Translations under genes and position numbers: made by a program | Shown here: positions 17,656 through 26,121 of the stretch, piece by piece | Position numbering within the stretch: the first letter of the stretch is position 1 | How the letters are laid out: each line of letters begins with the position of its first letter | The notes under the pieces: generated by a model | Databases searched by the model: none | What the model was told of the DNA's origin: nothing | The model's input: the letters and a program-made list of their open reading frames with translations, nothing else | NCBI GenBank assembly: GCA_051201605.1 | Contig: CP179201.1 | Location: 3,162,001-3,226,000, forward strand | DNA length: 64,000 nt | From: CABZJG01 sp902512685 | GTDB lineage: Bacteria; Pseudomonadota; Alphaproteobacteria; Rhodobacterales; Rhodobacteraceae | Direction of reading: 5' to 3'

Positions 17656-18915
17656 TCACAGACCCAGTGCGTTAAAGGGTATAAATCGAACCTTGTCTCC
17701 GGGTTTGATTGTTGCGGCTTCTTGGCCAAGCTCGACCAGACCCTCGGCCCAACTCAACCCACTAATACGGCCAGATCCTTCCGAGCCAAAGGCCTCTACG
17801 CGGCCTTCTCTTATCCGTGCGCGTAAAAATTCACTACGGCCGGGCTTTTTGGATTTATGGAATGCCGCTGGCACAGTAAAACCTTGCGGGACTGGCCAGC
17901 ATCCACCGGCCATCTGCTGCAAAGCAGGCGCCGCAAAAATGGCCGTACACACAAACGCAGCAACCGGATTTCCGGGCAGTCCAAACACCGGCACGCCCTG
18001 CCAAAGCCCCATAGCCAGTGGCCGACCCGGCTTAACCGCGACGCGCCAAAGCACCATTGATCCGGTGCTGTTCAGCAAAGCTGACATATAGTCTTCTGCG
18101 CCTGCAGACGCGCCCCCCGATGTCAAAATCACATCACATTTATTGGCTGCATTGTCCAATTGCGCGCGCAGCTTTTTGGGATCATCCGGCGCCTTCCCTA
18201 GATCCACTGCTGCATATCCCAACCGGCGCAAAAGCCCCAAAAGCATTGGGCGGTTGGCATCATAAATTTGACCAAATTTCGCCGACTGGGACGCTTCAAC
18301 CAATTCATCGCCGGTTGATAAAACGCCGACGCTCAATGCGTCATACACGGGTAGATCCGCGATACCGACAGAGGACAAAAGCCCTAAATCAGCCACAGTA
18401 ATCTTGCGGCTCTTGTTTAAAACGCATTGGCCCGCTTGAATATCTTCGCCCATCAACCGGGTGTTTTTTCCTTGGCGCAAAGGACCGTGAAAGGCAACTT
18501 CTTTCCCATCAGTGGCCACATCTTCTTGGAGCACAATCGTGTCCACCCCTTTGGGCAGGGCAGCCCCGGTTAAGACCTGTATCGCCGATCCTTTTGGAAC
18601 GCTTCCTTGGTAAGGCTGACCCGCTGCTGCGCGGCCTTTGATCAGCGGCAGAACCAGCGGAGCGCTCTGATCGCTCAGCGTACCATCAAAGCCGTATCCA
18701 TCTACAGCACTATTGGCGTGTGGCGGGCTGCTACGCCGTGCATAAAGATCGCTAGATAAAAACCGCCCAACCCCCTGCTGAAGCGGAAGCTCAGTCGAAG
18801 CGACCCGGCACGTCAGTTTTTCTTTTAAAAGCGCGAGCGCCGTTTCAACAGGCATCCAGTCCACGCCTGCAGGCAAAGCAAAACAATCATCACGCAAAGG
18901 CGGCGGTGTAATCAT
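17656..18915 (-). CDS. moeA: Molybdopterin molybdenumtransferase MoeA
   Basis: MoeA inserts molybdate into adenylated molybdopterin. The 419-residue protein shows the MoeA core: SAVDGYGF in the N-terminal domain, TGAALPKGVDTIV, GEDIQAGQ, the central VLSTGDELVE, and the substrate-binding DVILTSGGASAGAEDYM of the MPT-binding domain, then PGRPLAMG. The open frame begins earlier, but ATG 18915 overlaps the stop of the upstream gene (ATGA) and gives the usual N-terminus. It is the last gene of the operon fdhD-mobA-mobB-unknown-moeA. Confidence 0.93.
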   Translation of the reverse strand: MITPPPLRDDCFALPAGVDWMPVETALALLKEKLTCRVASTELPLQQGVGRFLSSDLYARRSSPPHANSAVDGYGFDGTLSDQSAPLVLPLIKGRAAAGQPYQGSVPKGSAIQVLTGAALPKGVDTIVLQEDVATDGKEVAFHGPLRQGKNTRLMGEDIQAGQCVLNKSRKITVADLGLLSSVGIADLPVYDALSVGVLSTGDELVEASQSAKFGQIYDANRPMLLGLLRRLGYAAVDLGKAPDDPKKLRAQLDNAANKCDVILTSGGASAGAEDYMSALLNSTGSMVLWRVAVKPGRPLAMGLWQGVPVFGLPGNPVAAFVCTAIFAAPALQQMAGGCWPVPQGFTVPAAFHKSKKPGRSEFLRARIREGRVEAFGSEGSGRISGLSWAEGLVELGQEAATIKPGDKVRFIPFNALGL

Positions 18916-19808
18916 TGGCGCCCCCGCACAAAAGAGCTGCCCATAATCCATCCTTCTTCAATTCGAATATTTGCAGGTATATCGGCAGGGATAAAGCTTT
19001 GAAAGACGGGGTCGGTTTGAAACATGCATTGCAACTCGTCACAACTGCCACGGACCTGCTGCGCATCCAGAATTTGATAGAGCTGATCCGGCCAGTGCTT
19101 GATGTAATCTGCTGCCATCTCTTTTGCGGTCAGGATGCTTGGGTAAATTTCGGCCAGTACCACAGATGCGCGCTGCAAAAGCTTGCTTCCCTCGATCGGC
19201 CAGACCTGACAGCGTTTGCCAAGCCAATTGCGTAGCCCTGCAAGGTATGGCAAGCCCAGCAAAGATTGCGATCCCACCGCGCCGGTGGTGTACAGCTTCC
19301 AAGAACTTTGAGCCTTTGCCGCAAGATCAGTTTGCCGATACTCTGGTAATCCATGGGAATGGCGCGCCGCGCCTTTATGCGGCAGCCCCGGCAATTTAAG
19401 GTGCGCAGGTGCCCCCCAAAAGGGGCCAAGGCCCGCAAAGATTTTATTGATCTCGCAGGCCACTTCAAATCGGTTGTTGCTGTTATCTGGACCATCTTCA
19501 ATCCGCTCTTTTAACCAGTCCCAAATAGCCAGCGCCTCTGGCTTGCCGGTCAGGGCTTGAGCAAAGCCTTGCGGATAGCCAAAGGAAAAATCAAATCCGA
19601 CAAATATTTTTCGGCCAGCCGTCATTTCTATTTCTAGCAGTTCATAAAGATGCTGCATGACTGCGTGCCGCGTGCGAAAATACTGCGGGTGCGCGGCCGG
19701 AGACCCAAGCCGCTGCGCACATAAATAAATCGCATCTTTCACCGGAGTTTTAGCGGAGGGCTTCGATCGCGCAGACCAGTCGATAGCAATGATTGTATCT
19801 ATGCTCAC
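18912..19808 (-). CDS. Unknown protein embedded in molybdenum cofactor operon (DUF429-like features)
   Basis: A 298-residue soluble protein. It begins with IIAIDWSARSK and has an internal VGFDFSFGYP, a conserved-looking WKLYTTGAVGSQSLLGL and LAEIYPS. The acidic residues in IDWS, FDF and AEIYPS are placed like the metal ligands of RNase H-like folds, a pattern seen in DUF429 proteins; this assignment is tentative. GTG start at 19808 overlaps the mobB stop, and its own stop overlaps the moeA start, so it is translationally coupled on both sides to Moco genes. A role in Moco maturation or delivery is inferred from position only. Confidence 0.65.
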   Translation of the reverse strand: MSIDTIIAIDWSARSKPSAKTPVKDAIYLCAQRLGSPAAHPQYFRTRHAVMQHLYELLEIEMTAGRKIFVGFDFSFGYPQGFAQALTGKPEALAIWDWLKERIEDGPDNSNNRFEVACEINKIFAGLGPFWGAPAHLKLPGLPHKGAARHSHGLPEYRQTDLAAKAQSSWKLYTTGAVGSQSLLGLPYLAGLRNWLGKRCQVWPIEGSKLLQRASVVLAEIYPSILTAKEMAADYIKHWPDQLYQILDAQQVRGSCDELQCMFQTDPVFQSFIPADIPANIRIEEGWIMGSSFVRGRQ

Positions 19809-20296
19809 AGCGCCACCTCTGATTGGATGAAATTTGCAATAGCTGCTGTATCATCAAGATCAAAAACGGGTCGGTCAAGAGCCATCGCAACATCGCTTGC
19901 AACCGCGTGAATGGTCGGGTCATTTGTGGCAATAAGCTCCGTGCCTGTGACCGCACGAAAGGTTTCTATCTTAGGATGGCGGTCGCGCTTAAACCCTTCA
20001 ATCAGAACCAGATCAACAGGCGAAAGCTTTGCAAGCAACACCTCAAGGCTTGGCTCATCTTCTGCGCGCAGCTCATGCATCAGCGCAAAGCGGTTGCGTG
20101 AGGCCAGTAAAACCTCGCTTGCGCCCGCCACTCTATGGCGATGACTGTCTTTGCCGCTGCGGTCCACATCGAAACTGTGATGGGCATGCTTGATTGTGGA
20201 TACTGAAAAGCCGCGTTTGACAAATTCACTGACCAATCTTTCCATCAGGCCCGTCTTGCCCGAATTTTTCCACCCTGTAATGCCGTAGATTTTCAT
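19805..20296 (-). CDS. mobB: Molybdopterin-guanine dinucleotide biosynthesis protein MobB
   Basis: GTP-binding partner of MobA. The 163-residue protein has a P-loop GWKNSGKTGLM (from residue 8), the STIKHAHHSFDVDRSGKDSHRH block that is characteristic of MobB, and DLVLIEGFKRDRHPKIE. Start and stop overlap mobA and the next gene by four bases each. It probably supplies or binds GTP for MGD formation, in line with a need for DMSO-reductase or formate-dehydrogenase type molybdoenzymes elsewhere in the genome. Confidence 0.94.
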   Translation of the reverse strand: MKIYGITGWKNSGKTGLMERLVSEFVKRGFSVSTIKHAHHSFDVDRSGKDSHRHRVAGASEVLLASRNRFALMHELRAEDEPSLEVLLAKLSPVDLVLIEGFKRDRHPKIETFRAVTGTELIATNDPTIHAVASDVAMALDRPVFDLDDTAAIANFIQSEVAL

Positions 20297-20913
20297 ACTT
20301 GATCCTTTAGCAATGCATTTGCCGTTTCCAAATCCTGCGGCGTGTTCACATTAAAGAACGGATCAAACGGTGTCGATGAAAACGGGGCCTCACGCGCGTT
20401 ATGCATTTCTGTCCATTGTACAATTTTGCGCAGCCCGTTTTGCAGATGCCCGCGCAAGTCTTCCCTTAAAGCAACCGGCCAAAGACCAAAGGTAGGCTGG
20501 CGCATAGACACGCCATTTGGGTCTTTTGTAGCGGCAAGAGCCAAAGGCGCATCCATGCCTTCTGAGGCTAAGATGAGCTGGGGCACAAGATCACAGGGGA
20601 AAAACGGCGTATCCGCAGCAACCGTGACGATGTGATCACCGCCCTGCCCAAAAGCCCAGTCTAAACCTGCTAGAACCCCGGCAAGCGGGCCGGCAAAGCC
20701 GTTGATAGTGTCGGGGAAAACAGGCAGTCCAAGATCGCAAAACCTGTCCGGGTCTCCGTTTGCATTCAATCCGACCTGTGCAACCTGCGGCTCAAACCGC
20801 TCAACGACCCGGGCCATCATTGATTGCCCCTGCAACAGCAGACGACCTTTATCCCCGCCGCCCATGCGGCGGGCCAGACCGCCGGCCAGTATCACTCCGA
20901 GCGGCTGCTTCAT
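20293..20913 (-). CDS. mobA: Molybdenum cofactor guanylyltransferase MobA
   Basis: MobA attaches GMP to molybdopterin to form MGD. The 206-residue protein has the nucleotidyltransferase loop LAGGLARRMGGGDKG (10-24), the metal-binding AADTPFFP and the C-terminal FFNVNTPQDLE. Length is normal. Coupled by ATGA overlaps to fdhD upstream and mobB downstream. Confidence 0.94.
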   Translation of the reverse strand: MKQPLGVILAGGLARRMGGGDKGRLLLQGQSMMARVVERFEPQVAQVGLNANGDPDRFCDLGLPVFPDTINGFAGPLAGVLAGLDWAFGQGGDHIVTVAADTPFFPCDLVPQLILASEGMDAPLALAATKDPNGVSMRQPTFGLWPVALREDLRGHLQNGLRKIVQWTEMHNAREAPFSSTPFDPFFNVNTPQDLETANALLKDQV

Positions 20914-21788
20914 TCTTCTAACCCTTTGCGCACTGCTGCTTTTGGATCGTCTGGAATTTTATCCATATCCGCATCCCAAATCAGTCGCTCTTCACCGGCA
21001 AGGCACACAAACCGCTTGCCGCGCAGTCGTCCGATCAAGGTAAGACCTACCTGCTTCGCAATCTCGACCCCCCAAGCGGTAAAACCCGAACGGGAAGCAA
21101 GGATGGGGATGCCCATATGGGCAGTTTTGATCACCATTTCCGACGTCAGGCGCCCTGTGGTGTAAAGTATTTTATCCTCTGCCGTTATCGATTGGGAAAG
21201 CATCCATCCTGCAACTTTATCCACCGCATTATGACGCCCGACATCTTCCATATAAACCAGTGGCTGATCTTGGTGGCACAGCACCGTCCCGTGGATAGCA
21301 CCAGCTTTTAAATAAAGTGAAGGCGTATGGTTGATGGCGGCGGCGAGTGTATAGAGCCAGGATGTTTTTATGTCCGAGCGGGGCAATCTTACCTTTTCAA
21401 GACCTTCCATCATATCGCCAAACACAGTTCCAACGGCGCATCCGCTTGTGCGGGTTTTCTTTTGCAGTTTTGATTCGTAATCCGTGGTTCGCGCCGTGCG
21501 CACAACGATGGTTTCAAGCTCTTCATCAAATGAAATATCCGTGATCTGATCATCAGCTTGCAGCATGCCCTGATTGCGCAAAAACCCAAGCGCTAGATAC
21601 TCTGGATAATCGCCAATGGTCATGGCTGTGACAATTTCCTGCGAATTGAGGAAAATCGTCAACGGCCGCTCTTCGACAACATCAAGCACTTGGCGCTGGC
21701 CATGATGATCTAAACCCGTTAATTGAGCGGTTAAGCCGCGTGCAGCACTCATCGGCGCAATCAGATACTCAGTGGTCGGTTTGGTCAT
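20910..21788 (-). CDS. fdhD: Formate dehydrogenase accessory sulfurtransferase FdhD
   Basis: FdhD moves sulfur from a cysteine desulfurase to the Mo-bisMGD cofactor of formate dehydrogenase. The protein (292 residues) has the substrate loop RTSGCAVGTVFGD and the conserved MEDVGRHNAVDK and TTGRLTSEMV blocks. In E. coli the loop has two cysteines; here only one is present (GCAVG), a variant to note. A TTG at 21803 would add five residues; I prefer ATG 21788. It is the first gene of the Moco operon, yet no formate dehydrogenase is encoded in the window. Confidence 0.9.
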   Translation of the reverse strand: MTKPTTEYLIAPMSAARGLTAQLTGLDHHGQRQVLDVVEERPLTIFLNSQEIVTAMTIGDYPEYLALGFLRNQGMLQADDQITDISFDEELETIVVRTARTTDYESKLQKKTRTSGCAVGTVFGDMMEGLEKVRLPRSDIKTSWLYTLAAAINHTPSLYLKAGAIHGTVLCHQDQPLVYMEDVGRHNAVDKVAGWMLSQSITAEDKILYTTGRLTSEMVIKTAHMGIPILASRSGFTAWGVEIAKQVGLTLIGRLRGKRFVCLAGEERLIWDADMDKIPDDPKAAVRKGLEE

Positions 21789-21852
21789 CAATATTTGCCC
21801 CAAGGCTAATTTCGAATTGCATCTCTCTATTGTGCTACTTTAGGTATCAGAT

Positions 21853-22566
21853 ATGTCAATCCCAGAACCGTCAGGTTTTTTCATACAAGGTGTTTTAAAC
21901 GGCGCCCCACATTCGCTTGTCATCGGGCCATTCGGGTTTTTATTCGGTGTGGTCGCAACTGAAGCGGGTCTTAGTATTTTTGAAACGCTGAGTTTCAGCG
22001 TTCTGGTGGTGGCTGGTGCAGCGCAGCTTACCACGCTGGAATTGATGCAAGATAACACCCCCACCGTGATTGTAATTTTATCCGCTTTGGCTTTGAATTT
22101 GCGCATGGCGCTCTATTCGGCCTCGCTGACACCGCATTTGGGCACTGCGGGATTTTGGCAAAGGGCGGCGGCGGCGTATTCACTGGTTGACCAAAGCTAT
22201 GCCACGAGCATTCTGCAATATGAAAACAACCCCGAAATGACCATGCCGCAAAAACTGACCTTTTTCTTTGGTGTTGCAGCCTCTGTAATTCCGGTTTGGT
22301 ACCTACTCACTTTTCTAGGGGCATTGGTCGGTCAATCCATTCCGACGGACATCCCTTTGGACTTTGCAACCCCGCTGACATTTATTGCCCTGCTGGCCCC
22401 TTTGCTTCGCAGCCTGCCACATATTCTTGCCGCTCTGGTTTCGGTCATTGCGGGGCTTTTGTTTCATACCATGCCTTATAATCTTGGGATTATGCTCGCA
22501 GGTGTGATCGGGATGAGTGTCGGTGCATGGAGTGAACAGCGCGAGTTTGGAGAGCACCACAGATGA
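21853..22566 (+). CDS. azlC: AzlC-family branched-chain amino acid exporter, large subunit
   Basis: Inner membrane protein of 237 residues with about seven hydrophobic segments. The AzlC hallmarks are visible: an early G-P-F-G-F-L-F-G-V segment, SFSVLVVAGAAQLTTL, and ALNLRMALYSASL. AzlC with AzlD exports branched-chain or similar amino acids. Its stop overlaps the azlD start by four bases. It is transcribed divergently from the Moco operon with about 65 bases between. Confidence 0.88.
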   Translation: MSIPEPSGFFIQGVLNGAPHSLVIGPFGFLFGVVATEAGLSIFETLSFSVLVVAGAAQLTTLELMQDNTPTVIVILSALALNLRMALYSASLTPHLGTAGFWQRAAAAYSLVDQSYATSILQYENNPEMTMPQKLTFFFGVAASVIPVWYLLTFLGALVGQSIPTDIPLDFATPLTFIALLAPLLRSLPHILAALVSVIAGLLFHTMPYNLGIMLAGVIGMSVGAWSEQREFGEHHR

Positions 22567-22901
22567 ACTTTGCACAAGACAGCAATTTATGGCTTGTGAT
22601 CTGGGCGCTGGGTCTGGGCACGTTTGGCTTGCGATTTTTATTTCTTGGATTGGTCGGAGACAGAAAGATGCCGGTCTGGGTTCTGCGCCATCTGCGCTAT
22701 ACCGCCGTCGGGCTACTGCCCGGTTTGATCGCGCCGATGGTGCTATGGCCGGATGCCACGGGCGGTATGCTGGATTGGCCCCGTTTAATCGCCGCAATAG
22801 TCACCTTGGCGGTGGGATACAAAACCAAAAACATATTTGCCGCAATCTTGCTTGGGGGCATCTGTCTTTATACCATCGGGCAAATGGTATCGGCTTTGTA
22901 A
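22563..22901 (+). CDS. azlD: AzlD-family branched-chain amino acid exporter, small subunit
   Basis: A 112-residue protein with four hydrophobic segments, the size and layout of AzlD. The segment GLGTFGLRFLF near the start and LRYTAVGLLPGLIAP in the middle fit the family (small partner of AzlC). ATG overlaps the azlC stop (ATGA). Confidence 0.88.
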   Translation: MNFAQDSNLWLVIWALGLGTFGLRFLFLGLVGDRKMPVWVLRHLRYTAVGLLPGLIAPMVLWPDATGGMLDWPRLIAAIVTLAVGYKTKNIFAAILLGGICLYTIGQMVSAL

Positions 22902-22962
22902 CTTGCGAACATGGGGGCAGCGACTGCCATTACACATCACGCGTTTAGATTACGTGTAATAT

Positions 22963-23097
22963 TTAACCGTTGACGAGCGCTAAAAATACCAGAAAGACCA
23001 CGCAGACAATCGCTGTTTTGCTCACTACAGACATAAACCCATCAAAAGTTTTTTCTTGGACTTCTGTGTCCATTGATCCGTGCTCGTGCTTGGCCAT
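22963..23097 (-). CDS. aa3-type cytochrome c oxidase subunit IV (bacterial type)
   Basis: A 44-residue open frame beginning MAKHEHGSMDTEVQEKTF and ending in one membrane helix (TAIVCVVFLVFLALVNG). The histidine-rich start, M-D-x-x-x-Q-E-x-T-F-x-G-F-x motif and single helix match the bacterial aa3 oxidase subunit IV family known from Paracoccus and Rhodobacter. It is a non-catalytic subunit of the terminal oxidase in the inner membrane. It is encoded alone here, away from the cox operon, between azlD and the MBL hydrolase. Confidence 0.85.
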   Translation of the reverse strand: MAKHEHGSMDTEVQEKTFDGFMSVVSKTAIVCVVFLVFLALVNG

Positions 23098-23255
23098 CCG
23101 GCTACTCCTCGTCAAAAGCTGTTGCTGTGTCTTTAGCTGATTTGTTCGCCTCTGTCATCCTTTACTCGCGCTCTTTCGATGCTGCCTCTCGTCGCACCCT
23201 AGCAAAGGCTCAAATACCTCTGAGCGGCTTAAACGGCCTGTGGGTGTGCAAAGTC

Positions 23256-24293
23256 CTAGCTTTGATAGCGATAGACACCATCGCTGTCCAAGCAGCGGGT
23301 TACATCACCTTTCAAGTAAAGATGGTTGAGATGCGCCACCGCTTCGACAAGTGCCAAACCATATTCATCTTCGTCAATATGCCGCTTGAAAAGGGCCTGA
23401 TAGCACTCAGTGGCTGCTTTCGGCTGATCTAAAAAAGCGACTAGTCTTTCCAAAGCGCCATGGTGGTTTTCAATCATTTGTTTAAACCGAAATGGCAGAC
23501 CTTTGAACGGAAGTTTATGACCTGAAAGAACCAATTGATCCGGATGTGCCAATTTGGCCAACCGGCCGCAAGACTCAAACCAATCGCCGACCGGATCCGC
23601 CTCTGGCTCTGTGGCATATACCCCAAGGTTCGGGCTAATCGATGAAATAATCTGGTCCCCGGCAAGCACCAGATTATCAGAGCTATTCCATAGGGTAGCA
23701 TGCTCTGGTGCATGGCCATTTCCCATATGCACCTGCCAGTGCCTGCCGCCAATTTCAATCACATCATCCTGCTGTATCCTGCGATAGCCAAGAGGTATCG
23801 GATGGACCGCATCGGCAAAATTAAACGGTTTGCCATTGGCCCGCTCATCAATGATTTTTGGCGCCATTCCAGCGCGCCGCCAAAACTGCAATGTCTCTGG
23901 CGACGGCGTTTTCTGAACATCCAGACAAAGCATCCGCGCCATCAGCCAAGCGGTGCGCGTTGTCCAAAGCTCGGCATTCAGTTCGCTTTGAAACCAACCC
24001 GCAAGCCCAATATGATCGGGATGATGGTGGGTAATGATCACCCGCCCCACAGGTTTTTCCGACAAAAGACCAGCAAGCAAGTCGCGCCAGATCTGTCGGG
24101 TTGCGCGCAGCCCTAGTCCGGTATCAATAATGGTCCAGCTATCGTCATCGTCCAGAACATATGCATTAACATGGTCCAACTTCATCGGCAGTGGCAACCT
24201 GATCCAATACACCCCTTTGGCCACTTCGATTGCAGAGCCAATCTCTGGCGGCGAGGTCCAAGGGGTCTCGATCCGTTGTAAATCTTTCACCAT
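23256..24293 (-). CDS. MBL-fold metallohydrolase
   Basis: A 345-residue metallo-beta-lactamase fold hydrolase. The metal motif is HHHPDH (89-94); further ligands are in GHAPEH and LAGDQII, and the C-terminal helical part has LVLSGHKLPFKG, as in glyoxalase II and LACTB2-like enzymes with an added C-terminal winged domain. The substrate is unknown; thioesters are a possibility because the gene starts two bases after the stop of an acyl-CoA dehydrogenase on the same strand. Cytoplasmic, no signal peptide. Confidence 0.83.
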   Translation of the reverse strand: MVKDLQRIETPWTSPPEIGSAIEVAKGVYWIRLPLPMKLDHVNAYVLDDDDSWTIIDTGLGLRATRQIWRDLLAGLLSEKPVGRVIITHHHPDHIGLAGWFQSELNAELWTTRTAWLMARMLCLDVQKTPSPETLQFWRRAGMAPKIIDERANGKPFNFADAVHPIPLGYRRIQQDDVIEIGGRHWQVHMGNGHAPEHATLWNSSDNLVLAGDQIISSISPNLGVYATEPEADPVGDWFESCGRLAKLAHPDQLVLSGHKLPFKGLPFRFKQMIENHHGALERLVAFLDQPKAATECYQALFKRHIDEDEYGLALVEAVAHLNHLYLKGDVTRCLDSDGVYRYQS

Positions 24294-24295
24294 CT

Positions 24296-26011
24296 TTAAA
24301 CCAACTCATCCGGGTGAAAGGCGTGAATATCCTTAGCTCCCTGCCGTGCCTGATCCAACAATCCTATATGTTCAGGCAGCAAGCTATTGATATAAAATCT
24401 CGCAAGTTTTTCCCGAGGCCCCGGCTCGGGTTCGTTCATTGCAGCAAATAGATGATAGTGTGCGCCAAGCACCCGCGCAAAAGCGCGTAAAAATCCGGTT
24501 GCACCCGCAAACCGGTCATTAAAGTCCCTTTGCGCTGCCATCCATTCCACTGCTTCACGCAGGGTTTCGCTTGCTTGCCAAACCTTATCTGCCAAATCGG
24601 GATGACTTTGCTTTGCGCGTTCACTTTCACCTGCCAATTGATCCAACAGCGCGAAAGCGGCCTCGCCGCCGTCAAGCATTTTGCGGCCCACCAGGTCCAT
24701 TGCCTGAATTCCGTTGGTGCCTTCATAAATTGCGGTGACACGAACATCGCGGCTATATTGCGCGGCTCCTGTTTCTTCGATAAAGCCCATGCCGCCATGG
24801 ACTTGCACGCCCGTTTCGGCAACAGCGATCCCCACATCGGTTCCAAAAGCTTTTGTGATCGGGGTGAGCAATGCGGCGCGGGCCTGCCACGCAGGATCTG
24901 CCGTGGCAGAGCTTAGATCAATCGCCACAGCGTTGGCCAAAGCGATTGCGCGGGCGGCAAAAATATCGGCTTTCATGGTCAACAGCATGCGCCGCACATC
25001 CGCATGATCAAGAATAGTTCCAGAGGCATCCGCAATGGTGCTGCGGCCCTGTTTGCGCTCGCGTGCATAGAAGAGCGCATGTTGATATGCGCCTTCTGCA
25101 GCGCCAATGCCCTGACCGCCCACACCCAACCGCGCGTTATTCATCATAGTGAACATCGCCCGCATACCGTCGTGCGGTGCACCGATCAGCCAGCCGGTTG
25201 CCCCATCATACTGCATCACCGCTGTCGGACTGCCATGCAGGCCCATTTTATGCTCAAGGCTGACGACTTTCAGCGTATTGGCAACCCCGGGGTTCCCATC
25301 GCTGTCAGGGATCAGTTTAGGCACTAAAAACAGCGATATACCCTTGGTTCCACCCGCCCCACCGGGAAGGCGCGCCAGAACCAAGTGGCACACATTTTCT
25401 GAAAAATCATTATCCCCCCACGAGATATAAATCTTTTGCCCAGTTACCGCATAGGTTCCATCGCCATTATCCTCGGCCTTGGCGCTCAAGGCGCCAACAT
25501 CTGACCCCGCCTGCGGTTCGGTTAAATTCATTGTTCCGCACCATTTTCCGGAAATCAGCTTTGGCAGATAGAGGGATTTGATTGCATCGCTGGCATGATG
25601 TTCAAGCGCCTCGATCTGGCCTTGGGTCATCAAAGGGTTGAGTTGCAGCGAAAGGCATGCGCCTGCCATCATTTCGTTCACGGCGGTGGTAATGGTCATC
25701 GGCAGCCCCATCCCGCCATACTCTGGGCTGGCCGACATTGAAACCCACCCCCCATCGGCAATGGCTTGATAGCCCTCGGCAAATCCTGCCGAGGTTCTTA
25801 CTTTTCCGTTTTCAAGCCGTGCGGGATCTGTATCGCCAACACTCTGCAAAGGGGCCAGAACATCCTGACACATACGCCCGGCCTCACCCATAATCGCCTC
25901 GACCATATCCGGCGTTGCCTCTTTGAAACGTGCGGTATTGGCCACTTGATCAAAGCGCACCACATGATCAAAGAGAAACTTATATTCTTGTACCGGTGCT
26001 TGATATGGCAT
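24296..26011 (-). CDS. Long acyl-CoA dehydrogenase, DmdC-like
   Basis: A 571-residue FAD-dependent acyl-CoA dehydrogenase with the extra C-terminal helical domain seen in the DmdC and related families (normal acyl-CoA dehydrogenases are about 390 residues). Visible motifs are MNLTEPQAGSDVGAL (substrate and FAD contacts), QKIYISWGDND and AIYEGTNGIQAMDLVGRK. The ribosome site GGAG lies seven bases before ATG. DmdC oxidises methylmercaptopropionyl-CoA during DMSP demethylation; this gene may be DmdC or a fatty acyl paralogue, and no dmdA, dmdB or dmdD is nearby. Electrons would leave through ETF and ETF-QO. Coupled to the MBL hydrolase (2-base gap). Confidence 0.85.
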   Translation of the reverse strand: MPYQAPVQEYKFLFDHVVRFDQVANTARFKEATPDMVEAIMGEAGRMCQDVLAPLQSVGDTDPARLENGKVRTSAGFAEGYQAIADGGWVSMSASPEYGGMGLPMTITTAVNEMMAGACLSLQLNPLMTQGQIEALEHHASDAIKSLYLPKLISGKWCGTMNLTEPQAGSDVGALSAKAEDNGDGTYAVTGQKIYISWGDNDFSENVCHLVLARLPGGAGGTKGISLFLVPKLIPDSDGNPGVANTLKVVSLEHKMGLHGSPTAVMQYDGATGWLIGAPHDGMRAMFTMMNNARLGVGGQGIGAAEGAYQHALFYARERKQGRSTIADASGTILDHADVRRMLLTMKADIFAARAIALANAVAIDLSSATADPAWQARAALLTPITKAFGTDVGIAVAETGVQVHGGMGFIEETGAAQYSRDVRVTAIYEGTNGIQAMDLVGRKMLDGGEAAFALLDQLAGESERAKQSHPDLADKVWQASETLREAVEWMAAQRDFNDRFAGATGFLRAFARVLGAHYHLFAAMNEPEPGPREKLARFYINSLLPEHIGLLDQARQGAKDIHAFHPDELV

Positions 26012-26121
26012 TGGAACTCCTTGACTGTAGGCTTGGCATCGCGGCCATTTGCTATTATGCGCAACTCACAGGCCTAACTTAATCGACCATCTTTAACCAG
26101 CAACCAAAACGCCGCGTCAAT

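Noticed and set aside
22929..22960. Inverted repeat ATTACAC/GTGTAAT between azlD and the cox subunit IV gene
   Set aside because: Seven-base arms with an 18-base spacer and no T-run; not enough for a terminator or operator call.
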